Shown here one piece after another: positions 32,146 through 40,317 of a DNA stretch of 47,685 bases. The notes under the pieces were generated by a model. It did no database searches and had not been told where the DNA came from. It saw nothing but the letters and a program-made list of their open reading frames with translations. The position numbers and the translations under genes are program-made. The stretch is from positions 1 through 47,685 of the forward strand of contig DATMNI010000039.1 in the NCBI GenBank assembly GCA_035570275.1. The letters are read 5' to 3'. The stretch is from DATMNI01 sp035570275 (GTDB lineage Bacteria > Acidobacteriota > Terriglobia > Bryobacterales > Bryobacteraceae). Each line of letters begins with the position of its first letter. Positions within the stretch are counted from its first letter, which is position 1.

Positions 32146-32739
32146 ATGCCAAGTCTACCAACCCGGCGGGGCATATCGCGGCGTGCCGTCTTAGCCAGCG
32201 TTCCACTGGTCCAGATCTCGGCGCTCGCAGCCGCTGCACCCTCCATCGCGCCGGCTTTTACGCCCGATCAGATGAGACTGATCGACGCCGTCGTAAATCG
32301 CCTGATACCCACCGATGAACTCGGCCCCGGCGCCCGCGAGGCCGGCGTGCCCATTTACTTCGAACGTTCCTTCGCGGGCCATCTGAGTGGCGAGAGAAGT
32401 GTATTCTCTGCAGGCCTGGCCGCCATGGAAGCGGCCGCGCGCGCCCGGCACAACAACGCCTTCGCCCAACTCTCCCCTGACCAACAGGATGAATTTCTAA
32501 ATGCGATGGAAAAAAACGACGTCTCCGATTTCCGCCCGGATTCGCGCACTTTCTTCAACCGCATCCGGCAGCTCACTCTGGAAGGCATGTTTGGCGATCC
32601 CTGGTACGGCGGCAATCGGGGCTTCGCCGGGTGGGATCTTATCCGCTACCCCGGTCCACGAATGGCTGTGTCCGCGGAAGACCAGAAGCTCCGGGAGCCG
32701 GTAAAGCCGCTTCGCACCTCAGGGCGCGGGGGCCGCTGA
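32146..32739 (+). CDS. Gluconate 2-dehydrogenase subunit 3 family protein
   Basis: 197-residue small subunit. A Tat-type signal is present: RRGISRRAVLAS followed by a hydrophobic stretch to about residue 35. The mature part shows FTPDQMRLIDAVVNRLIPTD, ERSFAGHL and MFGDPWYGGNRGFAGWDLI, all typical. The partner is the GMC flavoprotein that follows; the small subunit with its Tat signal probably carries the complex to the periplasm. The ATG at 32146 has GGAG four bases upstream, a short spacing. The longer frame from 32101 lacks support. Confidence 0.88.
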   Translation: MPSLPTRRGISRRAVLASVPLVQISALAAAAPSIAPAFTPDQMRLIDAVVNRLIPTDELGPGAREAGVPIYFERSFAGHLSGERSVFSAGLAAMEAAARARHNNAFAQLSPDQQDEFLNAMEKNDVSDFRPDSRTFFNRIRQLTLEGMFGDPWYGGNRGFAGWDLIRYPGPRMAVSAEDQKLREPVKPLRTSGRGGR

Positions 32740-34451
32740 TGGCTATCAAACTGAAACCCGTCGATGTAGCCACCATCGGCCTTGGCGGAGCCGGAGGCGT
32801 TGCGGTTCTCCCGCTGGCGCAGGCCGGACTGAAGATCGCCGGAATCGAAGCCGGTACCTGGCTCGACCCGCACAGTTTCCGCCCGGACGAAATCAACAAC
32901 AATGTCCGCGGCTGGCCGGACTCTGTCCAGAAGGCCAATCGTGAAGTCCCCACGGTGCGCAACAGCCTCAACGGGCCCATTCTGCCCCGCCCCGCTGTCC
33001 ACGCCATGATGAACGCCGTTGGCGGCACCACGCTACACTACTGGGCGCAGAGCTGGCGGCTCAATCCCTGGGACTTCAAAGTGCGCACTCGCGCCACGGA
33101 GCGTTACGGCAACCCGGCGATCCCGGCCGGTTCAACTCTCGAAGACTGGCCTCTCACGTATGACGAGCTCGAGCCTTATTACGATACGGTGGAGCACGCC
33201 ATCGGCGTCTCCGGCAAAGCCGGCAACATTCAGGGCAAGCTCGACCCGCTGGGCAACGTCTACGAAGGCCCCCGCGCGCGCGAATACCCTATGCCAGCTT
33301 TGCGCAGCACCGGTTTCACCGAGTTAATGCGGGAAGCGGCCATAAGGCTTGGATGGAAGCCGTTCCGGCCACCCGCGGCCATAAACTCCGAAGAATACGA
33401 CGGCCGGCCGGGCTGCGTCTTTCACGGCTACTGCAACCGCGGCGGCTGCCACATTCAGGCGAAGAACTCTACCGCCGTCACTACCATTCCCGCCGCGATC
33501 AAGACGAGGAACCTGACCGTCTTCGACCGCGCGCATGTGACGCGCATCGCGGTGGATGCGAATGGCCGCGCCTCCGGCGTCACATACCTCAGAGGCGGCA
33601 AAGAGTACTTCCAGCCGGCCGCGGTGGTTCTGCTCGCCTCCTACACTTACGAGAACACACGTCTGCTGCTGCTTTCGAAATCGAAGGCCTTTCCCAAAGG
33701 CCTCTCCAACAATCGCGGACAGGTCGGCCGGCATTACTTCGGCCACTGGGTCGCAGCCGGCAACGGCGGCGTAATCGCGCTGTTTCCCTTCGATCTCAAT
33801 GTCTGGTACGGAACACCTGCGCAGGGCATGGTGCTGGATGACTGGGCCGATGACAACTATGACCATTCCGGGCTGGGCTTCATCGGCGGCACGAACCTGC
33901 ACGTCTACAATGAAATGCACCCGATTCAATCCGCCGGCATGGAGACTTTTGGCGAGCCGGCATTCGGATCGCGCTGGAAGTCTTTCATCCACCAAAACGC
34001 GGCTCGTTGGAATACCGCGCACCTGCAGACCTCCACATTCCCATACGAAAACAACTTCCTCGATCTGGACGACACGGTGCTCGATCCCCTCGGCGACCCG
34101 GTCTGCCGCATCACCTCGCTCCCCCGGCAGAACGAACTGCGCGCCGTTGACTTCGCGCAACGAAAGATGGAGGAGTGGTACCGGGCCGCCGGCGCCATCA
34201 AAGTGGTCCGCCGGCCGATGAACCCGCCTGGCGTTTCCACGCACGCCTACGGCGGCACGCGTATGGGCGACAACGCGGAAACCAATGTGGTCAATCGGTG
34301 GGGCTTCTCTCACGAAGTCCCAAATCTCGGCATCCTCGGCGCTTCGGTAATGGGAACGAGCGGCGCGCGTAACCCAACCCTTACGTTGCAGGCTCTCTCC
34401 TGGCGCACAGCCGATCATCTCGCGAGGAACTGGAAATCGATAACCTTGTAA
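32739..34451 (+). CDS. GMC-family oxidoreductase (gluconate dehydrogenase-like large subunit)
   Basis: 570-residue FAD-dependent dehydrogenase. The dinucleotide-binding motif is at the start (IGLGGAGGVAVLPLAQAG). A central segment CVFHGYCNRGGC carries clustered cysteines, and the C-terminal GMC part has STHAYGGTRMGDNAETNVV and SGARNPTLTLQALSWR. It overlaps the small subunit by one base (TGATG), so the pair is co-translated. A membrane cytochrome c subunit, common in this complex, is not encoded nearby. It oxidises a sugar or sugar acid, but the exact substrate is not determined. Confidence 0.9.
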   Translation: MAIKLKPVDVATIGLGGAGGVAVLPLAQAGLKIAGIEAGTWLDPHSFRPDEINNNVRGWPDSVQKANREVPTVRNSLNGPILPRPAVHAMMNAVGGTTLHYWAQSWRLNPWDFKVRTRATERYGNPAIPAGSTLEDWPLTYDELEPYYDTVEHAIGVSGKAGNIQGKLDPLGNVYEGPRAREYPMPALRSTGFTELMREAAIRLGWKPFRPPAAINSEEYDGRPGCVFHGYCNRGGCHIQAKNSTAVTTIPAAIKTRNLTVFDRAHVTRIAVDANGRASGVTYLRGGKEYFQPAAVVLLASYTYENTRLLLLSKSKAFPKGLSNNRGQVGRHYFGHWVAAGNGGVIALFPFDLNVWYGTPAQGMVLDDWADDNYDHSGLGFIGGTNLHVYNEMHPIQSAGMETFGEPAFGSRWKSFIHQNAARWNTAHLQTSTFPYENNFLDLDDTVLDPLGDPVCRITSLPRQNELRAVDFAQRKMEEWYRAAGAIKVVRRPMNPPGVSTHAYGGTRMGDNAETNVVNRWGFSHEVPNLGILGASVMGTSGARNPTLTLQALSWRTADHLARNWKSITL

Positions 34452-34463
34452 TGCGGTGTGACT

Positions 34464-34550
34464 TGGGGGGCGTGGGAGCATGCCGACAATCCCGAATACC
34501 CGCGGGAGTATTCCGCGCCCGGCATCCGCATCGGAATCAACTACGCCGCT
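34464..34550 (+). pseudogene. C-terminal remnant of a further DUF4159 gene
   Basis: A short open stretch encodes WEHADNPEYP then YSAPGIRIGINYA, the C-terminal end of DUF4159 proteins; compare WEHADNPEYPEKFSALGIRI in the intact neighbour. It begins abruptly 12 bases after the GMC stop and directly precedes the intact copy. A larger gene was lost or replaced here, leaving only its last 25 or so codons. Confidence 0.82.
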
Positions 34551-34551
34551 G

Positions 34552-35394
34552 ATGAGCACTCGCAAACTCTCGTGGTGGCTGGCCGGCGGGCTGGCTTTCT
34601 CAGCCGCCTTCCTGGGCGTGCTCTGCGCCCAGCGCCCATTCCGCGAATATCCTGGTGTGGAGTACAACGATTTTCCGATCCCCAATGACTGGCAGGAAAA
34701 GACCGAGTGGGCCTTCGCCCGCCTGATGTATCCCCCGGCCATGGGAGTTCATGGCCGCTACGGGCGCTTCCGCAACTGGCCCTGGCAGCAGGGCCGCTCA
34801 AGCTGGACCACCGACTATCCGCGCTCCGACCGCCATTTCTCCGAAGCCATCCGCCGCCTCACGCGGGTCCACGCGCGCTCCGCCGAGCAGCCCGTGAACC
34901 TGGACGAAGGCGACCAGTACGATTGGCCGTGGCTCTACGCCGTAGAAGTGGGCCACTGGGATCTCACCGACTCCCAGGCCAAAGCCATGCGCGAATTCCT
35001 GGACCGAGGCGGCTTCTTCATGTGCGACGATTTTCACGGCACCGAGGAATGGGAGGTCTTTTCGCGAAGCATGCGCAAAGTCTTCCCGGACAAACAAATT
35101 GTCGAGATCGAAAACAAGGACGCCATTTTTCACACCATTTACGATCTCGACGACCGCTACCAGGTTCCCGGCGAGCAATTCGTACGCACCGGCAGCCTGT
35201 CCGAATACGGCGGTACCATTCCGCGCTGGCGCGGCATTTACGACGACAAAGGCCGCTTAGTGGTAGCTATTTGCCACAACATGGATCTCGGCGATTCCTG
35301 GGAGCACGCGGACAATCCCGAGTACCCCGAGAAATTTTCCGCCCTGGGCATTCGCATCGGCATCAACTACGTGGTCTACGCCATGACGCACTAA
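34552..35394 (+). CDS. DUF4159 domain protein (copy 2)
   Basis: 280-residue paralogue of the protein at 4330-5175, with the same segments (WQEKTEWAFARLMYPPA, DYPRSDRHFSEAIRRL, GGFFMCDDFHGT, ENKDAIFHTIYDLDD). The signal segment is at about residues 6-24 (LSWWLAGGLAFSAAFLG). The frame is open further up to 34480, but that part lies in the remnant of another copy read in a different frame, so the ATG at 34552 is the likely start. The role is unknown, and no DUF58/MoxR genes are near. Confidence 0.88.
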   Translation: MSTRKLSWWLAGGLAFSAAFLGVLCAQRPFREYPGVEYNDFPIPNDWQEKTEWAFARLMYPPAMGVHGRYGRFRNWPWQQGRSSWTTDYPRSDRHFSEAIRRLTRVHARSAEQPVNLDEGDQYDWPWLYAVEVGHWDLTDSQAKAMREFLDRGGFFMCDDFHGTEEWEVFSRSMRKVFPDKQIVEIENKDAIFHTIYDLDDRYQVPGEQFVRTGSLSEYGGTIPRWRGIYDDKGRLVVAICHNMDLGDSWEHADNPEYPEKFSALGIRIGINYVVYAMTH

Positions 35395-35500
35395 AGCTTT
35401 CAGCCAGCAGCTTTCAGCTATCAGCTAAACCAGCGCAACGCAAACGCGCCGAAGGCGCGGAGGTTTAAGCTGATCGCTGAAGGCTGATGGCTGAAAGCTT
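35394..35500. terminator. Long imperfect inverted repeat between convergent genes
   Basis: Arms 35394-35426 and 35467-35500 (AAGCTTTCAGCCAGCAG.. and its near complement) are about 33 bases each. It starts in the DUF4159 stop codon and ends three bases before the cupin stop on the other strand. It can serve as a two-way terminator and is made of CAGCT(A/T)TCAG-type units. Confidence 0.75.
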
Positions 35501-35503
35501 CCT

Positions 35504-35851
35504 CTACTTCCGCAAGTAGCTGTCATCCCCCCGCCGCCAATCGTCGCGTGAAGGCGCAAACACATCCACCACCACCGTGTCCTCCAGCGCCTCCACACCG
35601 TGCGGCACGTTGGGCGGAATCGTGATCGATTCGCCCGCCCGGACGATCTCCTCCCGGCCCTCGATGAAAAACTTCAACGCGCCCCGCTCCACCGTGGCCA
35701 CCTGCTCGTGGATGTGGTGGTGCTCGGGAACCACGGCCGTTTTTTCGATCTCCAGCCGCGCGATCGTCATGTTCAGAGTGTGGATGTGCTTGCGCCTTAC
35801 CTTCGGGTTCAATTGCTCCGCTTCCATCTGGTTCCAGTCGTGTCGTTGCAT
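35504..35851 (-). CDS. Cupin domain protein
   Basis: 115 residues from the ATG at 35851 (a second in-frame ATG at 35872 gives 122). Cupin motifs: VVPEHHHIHEQVATVERGALKF with three clustered histidines, and ITIPPNVPHGVEAL. The final DDWRRGDDSYLRK is the tail seen in small cupins of the XRE-linked type. Metal-binding residues are intact; no substrate is known. It is divergent from the rfbA gene, 48 bases away. Confidence 0.85.
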   Translation of the reverse strand: MQRHDWNQMEAEQLNPKVRRKHIHTLNMTIARLEIEKTAVVPEHHHIHEQVATVERGALKFFIEGREEIVRAGESITIPPNVPHGVEALEDTVVVDVFAPSRDDWRRGDDSYLRK

Positions 35852-35898
35852 GGGCCGTATTCTATCATCCAAGTGATTCCATAGTATGATGAGAGCCT

Positions 35899-36672
35899 AT
35901 GAAGGGCATTGTGCTCGCAGGCGGCACCGGAAGCAGGCTATTCCCGCTAACCAAGATCACCAATAAACATCTGTTGCCAATCTATGACCGGCCGATGATT
36001 TATTTCCCCATCCAGACCCTGGTGGATGCCGGGATTCGCGATATTCTCATCGTCACCGGCGGCCGCAATTCCGGCGACTTCCTCCGGCTTCTGGCCAACG
36101 GGAAGCAGTTCGGCCTTGCCCATATCAATTACACCTACCAGGAAGGCGAGGGCGGCATTGCCGACGCGCTGGCGCTGGCCGAGCACTTTGCCGACGGACA
36201 GAAAATCTGCGTGGTGTTGGGCGATAACATCATCGAGCGCGACATAGCCGAGGCCGCCGAGCGCTTCCGTAAACAACCGGCCGGGGCCCACATTCTGCTC
36301 AAGGAAGTGCCCGACGCCGAGCGCTTCGGCGTGGCCGAAGTGGCAGGCTCGAGGATCGTGGGCATCGAAGAGAAGCCGCGCCAGCCGAAGTCGAACTACG
36401 CCGTCACCGGAATCTACATGTACGATGCCACCGTCTTCGACAAGATCAAGACGCTGGTTCCGTCCAAGCGCGGCGAACTGGAAATCACGGATGTGAACAA
36501 CGCTTATATACGCGAAGGTGGCATGACGTTTTCTTTCCTGGAAGGCTGGTGGACCGACGCCGGCACGTTTGAATCCCTGTTGCGCGCCGCCAACCTGGTG
36601 GCTGACTCAGGCGCACAAAAGACCGCCGCTCCCAGGGTTGGCGAAGCCGTGGAAGGAGTGGTTCGAGTCTGA
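35899..36672 (+). CDS. rfbA: Glucose-1-phosphate thymidylyltransferase
   Basis: 257-residue nucleotidyltransferase that makes dTDP-glucose from glucose 1-phosphate and dTTP. The nucleotide-binding loop is GIVLAGGTGSRLFPLT, followed by KHLLPIYDRPMIYFPI. The metal Asp is in VVLGDNI, and the sugar site is in NYAVTGIYMYD and RGELEITDVNNAY. It is shorter than the enterobacterial enzyme (about 290) and lacks the C-terminal helices, like several non-enteric homologues. It overlaps rfbC by one base and is the first gene of the sugar-nucleotide operon. Confidence 0.88.
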   Translation: MKGIVLAGGTGSRLFPLTKITNKHLLPIYDRPMIYFPIQTLVDAGIRDILIVTGGRNSGDFLRLLANGKQFGLAHINYTYQEGEGGIADALALAEHFADGQKICVVLGDNIIERDIAEAAERFRKQPAGAHILLKEVPDAERFGVAEVAGSRIVGIEEKPRQPKSNYAVTGIYMYDATVFDKIKTLVPSKRGELEITDVNNAYIREGGMTFSFLEGWWTDAGTFESLLRAANLVADSGAQKTAAPRVGEAVEGVVRV

Positions 36673-37226
36673 TGGCCCTGGCATCGGCGGGGGACCTTGA
36701 ACTGGTGGTTCCGGAATGCCCCAAGGGCCTGGGCTCCCTGATCGGCGCGCCCGATTCACCCGATTTGATCGCCGGCGTGCGTGTGCACCCGCTGGCCATT
36801 TACCCGGACGATCGCGGCTACTTTCTGGAATTGCACCGGATGGGGCGCGGGTTGGCGGCGGTGTTTCCGCCCACGCGGTCGCAAATATCCGCGGCCGTGA
36901 ATTTCGCCGGCACCGTGAAGGCCTTTCATTACCATCTGCATCAGACGGATTGCTGGACGCCCGTGAAGGGAATGCTGCAGGTGGCGCTGGTGGACCTGCG
37001 CCGCAGTTCGCCCACATTCGGGCTGCGCAACACCATGTACGTGGGGCCTCTGCGCCCGTGGCAGGTGCTGATTCCGCCGGGCGTGGCCCACGGATACAAG
37101 GTCATCGGCAACGAAGAATCCTTACTCGTGTACATGACCGACCAGTTTTACAATCCGCGGGACGAAGGACGCATCCCTTACAACGACCCGTCCATCAATT
37201 ACGACTGGGAAACGCAGAGGAAGTAA
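36672..37226 (+). CDS. rfbC: dTDP-4-dehydrorhamnose 3,5-epimerase family protein
   Basis: 184-residue RmlC-type cupin epimerase. The core shows VHPLAIYPDDRGYFLELHR, then KAFHYHLHQTDCWTPVKG with the catalytic His, and LIPPGVAHGYKVIGNEE. In RmlC the His acts with an Asp and a Tyr; YMTDQFYNP supplies the last segment. It follows rfbA with TGATG overlap and lies 64 bases before rfbB. Rhamnose synthesis also needs an RfbD reductase, not present in the window, so another 6-deoxyhexose is possible. Confidence 0.86.
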   Translation: MALASAGDLELVVPECPKGLGSLIGAPDSPDLIAGVRVHPLAIYPDDRGYFLELHRMGRGLAAVFPPTRSQISAAVNFAGTVKAFHYHLHQTDCWTPVKGMLQVALVDLRRSSPTFGLRNTMYVGPLRPWQVLIPPGVAHGYKVIGNEESLLVYMTDQFYNPRDEGRIPYNDPSINYDWETQRK

Positions 37227-37290
37227 CACGGCTATTCATCGGAGCCGCGACCGTTAGGAAGCGGGTTTTGCCTGTGTGGGTCTTTTCAAA

Positions 37291-38310
37291 ATGAAACTCC
37301 TCGTTACCGGCGGCGCAGGCTTCATCGGCTCGGCATTCGTCCGCATGGCTGTGGGCGATCGCGGCTTCCACGTCGTCAATCTGGACAACCTCACCTACGC
37401 CGGGAACCTCGAAAACCTGGCGCCCATCGCCGGCCGGGAATGCTACCGCTTCGTACATGGCGATATCTGCGATGCCGCCCTGGTCGCGTCGGTCCTTGCC
37501 GACGCCCAGCCCGATGCCATCGTACATTTCGCCGCCGAGTCGCACGTGGACCGCAGCATTCTCTCGCCCGAGCCAGTGGTCCGCACCAACTTGCTTGGCA
37601 CCTTCACGCTGCTCGATGCGGCCCGCCGCCACGGCATCGGCCGGTACGTGCACGTTTCCACCGACGAGGTGTATGGCAGTCTGGCGCCGCCCCTCGAAGC
37701 CACCGAAGAATTTCCGCTGAATGCCAGCAGCCCGTATTCAGCCTCGAAGGCCGGTGCGGACCTGCTGGCGCGCTCTTACTTCGTCACGTACAAGCTGCCG
37801 GTGCTGATCACGCGGGCCTCGAATAACTACGGCCCGTACCAGTTTCCCGAGAAACTGATTCCGCTCATGATTGCCAACGCTTTGTCGGACCAGCCGCTGC
37901 CCGTCTACGGCGACGGCATGCAGGTTCGCGACTGGCTGTACGTGGATGACCACTGCCGCGGCATCCTGGCCGTACTCGAAAAAGGCCGCGACGGCGAAAT
38001 CTATAACATCGGCGGCAACCGCTCACTGCCGAATCTGGAAGTGGTGCGTCAGGTCCTTTCGCTCACCGGCAAGCCTGAAAGCCTCATCCATTATGTGAAA
38101 GACCGCCCCGGCCACGACCGTCGTTACGCGCTCTCCAGCGCCAGGCTGACGCGCGAAACCGGCTGGGAACCTGCGATGGATTTCGAGGCGGGCCTGGCTC
38201 GGACCATCGATTGGTATCGTGCCAATGCCGCCTGGGTGGCACGCGTGTGCTCGGGCGAGTATCGTAACTATTACGAGCGCAATTACGGCAACCGTTCGGT
38301 AACGCTCTAA
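37291..38310 (+). CDS. rfbB: dTDP-glucose 4,6-dehydratase
   Basis: 339-residue extended SDR enzyme converting dTDP-glucose to dTDP-4-keto-6-deoxyglucose. NAD-binding motif VTGGAGFIGSAFV at the N-terminus, HFAAESHVDRSI, the acid pair in VSTDEVYGSL, and the catalytic YSASKAGADL. RASNNYGPYQFPEKLIPLMI and GQ-type sugar-nucleotide segments complete the family pattern. A GTG at 37276 would add five residues; the ATG at 37291 starts the motif at the usual distance. The 200 bases after the gene hold nothing recognisable. Confidence 0.94.
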   Translation: MKLLVTGGAGFIGSAFVRMAVGDRGFHVVNLDNLTYAGNLENLAPIAGRECYRFVHGDICDAALVASVLADAQPDAIVHFAAESHVDRSILSPEPVVRTNLLGTFTLLDAARRHGIGRYVHVSTDEVYGSLAPPLEATEEFPLNASSPYSASKAGADLLARSYFVTYKLPVLITRASNNYGPYQFPEKLIPLMIANALSDQPLPVYGDGMQVRDWLYVDDHCRGILAVLEKGRDGEIYNIGGNRSLPNLEVVRQVLSLTGKPESLIHYVKDRPGHDRRYALSSARLTRETGWEPAMDFEAGLARTIDWYRANAAWVARVCSGEYRNYYERNYGNRSVTL

Positions 38311-38516
38311 ACGACGAGCTTGTTTGGCTCGCTACCACTTGGTTTTGGCCGCATCCCTGCCAAAAATACTTTGTAGCGCGTTTTCTCTTTCACCCGCCGG
38401 TCAAGCTGGCCCCCGCTGTCGCCGGTGCTTGGCCAAACACTGCCCGGCAACACCCAATGTACGACGCGCCTGAGCGCCTGAACCGCTGGCCCGGCCGGTG
38501 GCGGTAGACTTGGAAA

Positions 38517-38731
38517 GTGCCCGCTCTGCTCAGGGTCAGGGGCTATCGGTTCTTCTTTTTCAGCATGGAGGGGCGCGAGCCGCCGCACATTCACGTCGCC
38601 CACGCCGGACGGTATGCGAAGTTTGGCTTGATCCTGTATCGGTCGCCGACGTGAGAGGTTTTCGGGCGAATGAGATGACCGACATTCGAAAAATTGTTAT
38701 TGAGAATGGAGTTCTTCCTGGAGAGGATGGT
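38517..38731 (+). pseudogene. Frameshifted DUF4160 gene
   Basis: From a GTG at 38517 the frame reads PALLRVRGYRFFFFSMEG, then EPPHIHVAHAGRYAKF, the DUF4160 signature, and stops at 38654. The rest of the domain, WLDPVSVADV then NEMTDIRKIV, is in another frame. A single lost T in the TTT at about 38624-38626 explains it (KF-W in the family). In the corrected frame there is no stop before the DUF2442 gene, so the two may be fused. Confidence 0.82.
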
Positions 38732-39067
38732 ATGAGTACTTTGACGGAGAAAACTGAAGCGCTGGCTGTAGAGGTGTCGTGTTCGATGGATGCGCTTTCG
38801 GTTACTCTGACCGATGGGCGAGTTGTTTCAGTGCCTCTCGTGTGGTTTCCGCGGCTCGCCGACGCGTCACCGCGACAACGGTCCGACTGGGAATTGATTG
38901 GCGGCGGCATCGGAGTTCATTGGGAGGCGATCGACGAGGACATCTTGGTGGCTAGCTTGTTGCACCCCGAAAACTTCGTGAGGCTGCCCAGTAAGGTACT
39001 ACCGCCAATGAGCCGTGCTGAGCGGTCTAAGGCGGGGTCCAGGCGGAAGCGCGCGGTTCGCGGCTAG
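38732..39067 (+). CDS. DUF2442 domain protein
   Basis: 111-residue protein. LSVTLTDGRVVSVPLVWFPRL and IGGGIGVHWEAIDEDILVASLL are typical of DUF2442. DUF4160 and DUF2442 genes commonly sit next to each other as a toxin-antitoxin-like pair; the DUF4160 partner here is frameshifted. The ATG at 38732 follows GAGAGGATGGT; the open frame extends upstream into the DUF4160 region. A basic C-terminal tail (SRRKRAVRG) follows the domain. Confidence 0.83.
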   Translation: MSTLTEKTEALAVEVSCSMDALSVTLTDGRVVSVPLVWFPRLADASPRQRSDWELIGGGIGVHWEAIDEDILVASLLHPENFVRLPSKVLPPMSRAERSKAGSRRKRAVRG

Positions 39068-39189
39068 CGGACCCGTGAGACTGGAGAGAACCACGCCAAG
39101 GCCTCGCATCGGCCAGACAGCGGGGGCGCTCAAGTGCACCTCCCTCACGGCCAGAGTGCTACGATGAAATCCAAACTGACCGACCCTTC

Positions 39190-40317
39190 ATGCGCGTGGC
39201 GATTGAAGCCGCATCCCTGGCCCTGACGAGCGGCGGGCTCGCCCGCTACACGTCTGAACTCAGCCTGGCACTGGCGCGGGAGTTCCCAGACGATGAATTC
39301 TTTCTGCTCTCCGACCAGCCTTTCCGCATGCCGCCGGGCGCTCCGCCCAACCTCAAGCGCGGCGGCGGCCCGCTGAGCGCCATAGACCGCCGCTGGTGGC
39401 TGTGGGGCATGCACCGCGAAATGAACCGTCTGGGCGCGGACCTGGTGCACGGGCCCGATTTTGCGGTGCCGTACATCCCCCGCCGGCCTAGCGTGCTCAC
39501 CATCCACGACCTGTCGCCATGGATGGACAAGAGCTGGCACCATGCGGCTGACCGTGTGCGCGGCCGCACGCCGCTGCTGCTCGATCTCGGAATCGCCACT
39601 ATGATCGTCACTCCCGGCGAAGCCGTGCGCCAACAGACCATCGAGCGCTTTCACCTGCGGCCCGAGAGAGTGGTCGCCGTGCCCGAAGCCGCGGCTTCCT
39701 GGTTTCAGCCCGTAGAGTTCAGGCCGGTAACGACGGCCGCCGCGGGCCCCGGCGCTCCTGTCGCCCCCGCCCTCGCCTCCCCAGCCGACGGCCCAATCGC
39801 CGCCCGTCCGTACTTCCTCTTCGTGGGAACGCTGGAGCCCAGGAAGAATCTGGCCGCGCTCCTGGATGCCTGGCGCGCCGTCCGCCGGGAACATCCCATC
39901 GACCTGGTGTTAGCCGGCCGCCGGCGCGCCGACGCTCCCGAGATTCCCGCCGAGCCCGGCTTGCGGCTGATGGGTGAGGTGGCCGACGAAGACCTGTCCG
40001 CGCTCTATTCCGGAGCGCTGGCATTCGTCTACCCATCGCTGTACGAAGGCTTCGGCTTGCCAGTGCTGGAAGCCATGCAGTGCGGCGCCTGCGTGATCGC
40101 ATCGCACGCCGTCGCCGAAGCCGCTGGAGATGCCGCAATCTATGCCGATGCCTCGGAGGACCTGGCCCGCGCCATGCGGCAGGTGGCGGTGGAGCCGGAG
40201 TTCCGGGCGGCCTGGCGCGCCCGCTCGCTCGACCGCGCCCGCCAGTTCTCCTGGGAACGGACGGCGCGCCTGACACGACAGGTGTACGAGGAGGCACGGA
40301 AGCGTTTTGGCAACTGA
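39190..40317 (+). CDS. Glycosyltransferase family 4 protein
   Basis: 375-residue GT-B fold retaining glycosyltransferase. N-terminal SGGLARYTSELSLALA is the acceptor-side motif. The C-terminal domain has YFLFVGTLEPRKNLAALLDAW and the donor-binding PSLYEGFGLPVLEAMQCG (the E-x7-E segment). A Pro/Ala-rich insert lies at about residues 180-200. It starts the second part of the polysaccharide locus. No Shine-Dalgarno is obvious. The next glycosyltransferase overlaps its end. Confidence 0.9.
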   Translation: MRVAIEAASLALTSGGLARYTSELSLALAREFPDDEFFLLSDQPFRMPPGAPPNLKRGGGPLSAIDRRWWLWGMHREMNRLGADLVHGPDFAVPYIPRRPSVLTIHDLSPWMDKSWHHAADRVRGRTPLLLDLGIATMIVTPGEAVRQQTIERFHLRPERVVAVPEAAASWFQPVEFRPVTTAAAGPGAPVAPALASPADGPIAARPYFLFVGTLEPRKNLAALLDAWRAVRREHPIDLVLAGRRRADAPEIPAEPGLRLMGEVADEDLSALYSGALAFVYPSLYEGFGLPVLEAMQCGACVIASHAVAEAAGDAAIYADASEDLARAMRQVAVEPEFRAAWRARSLDRARQFSWERTARLTRQVYEEARKRFGN

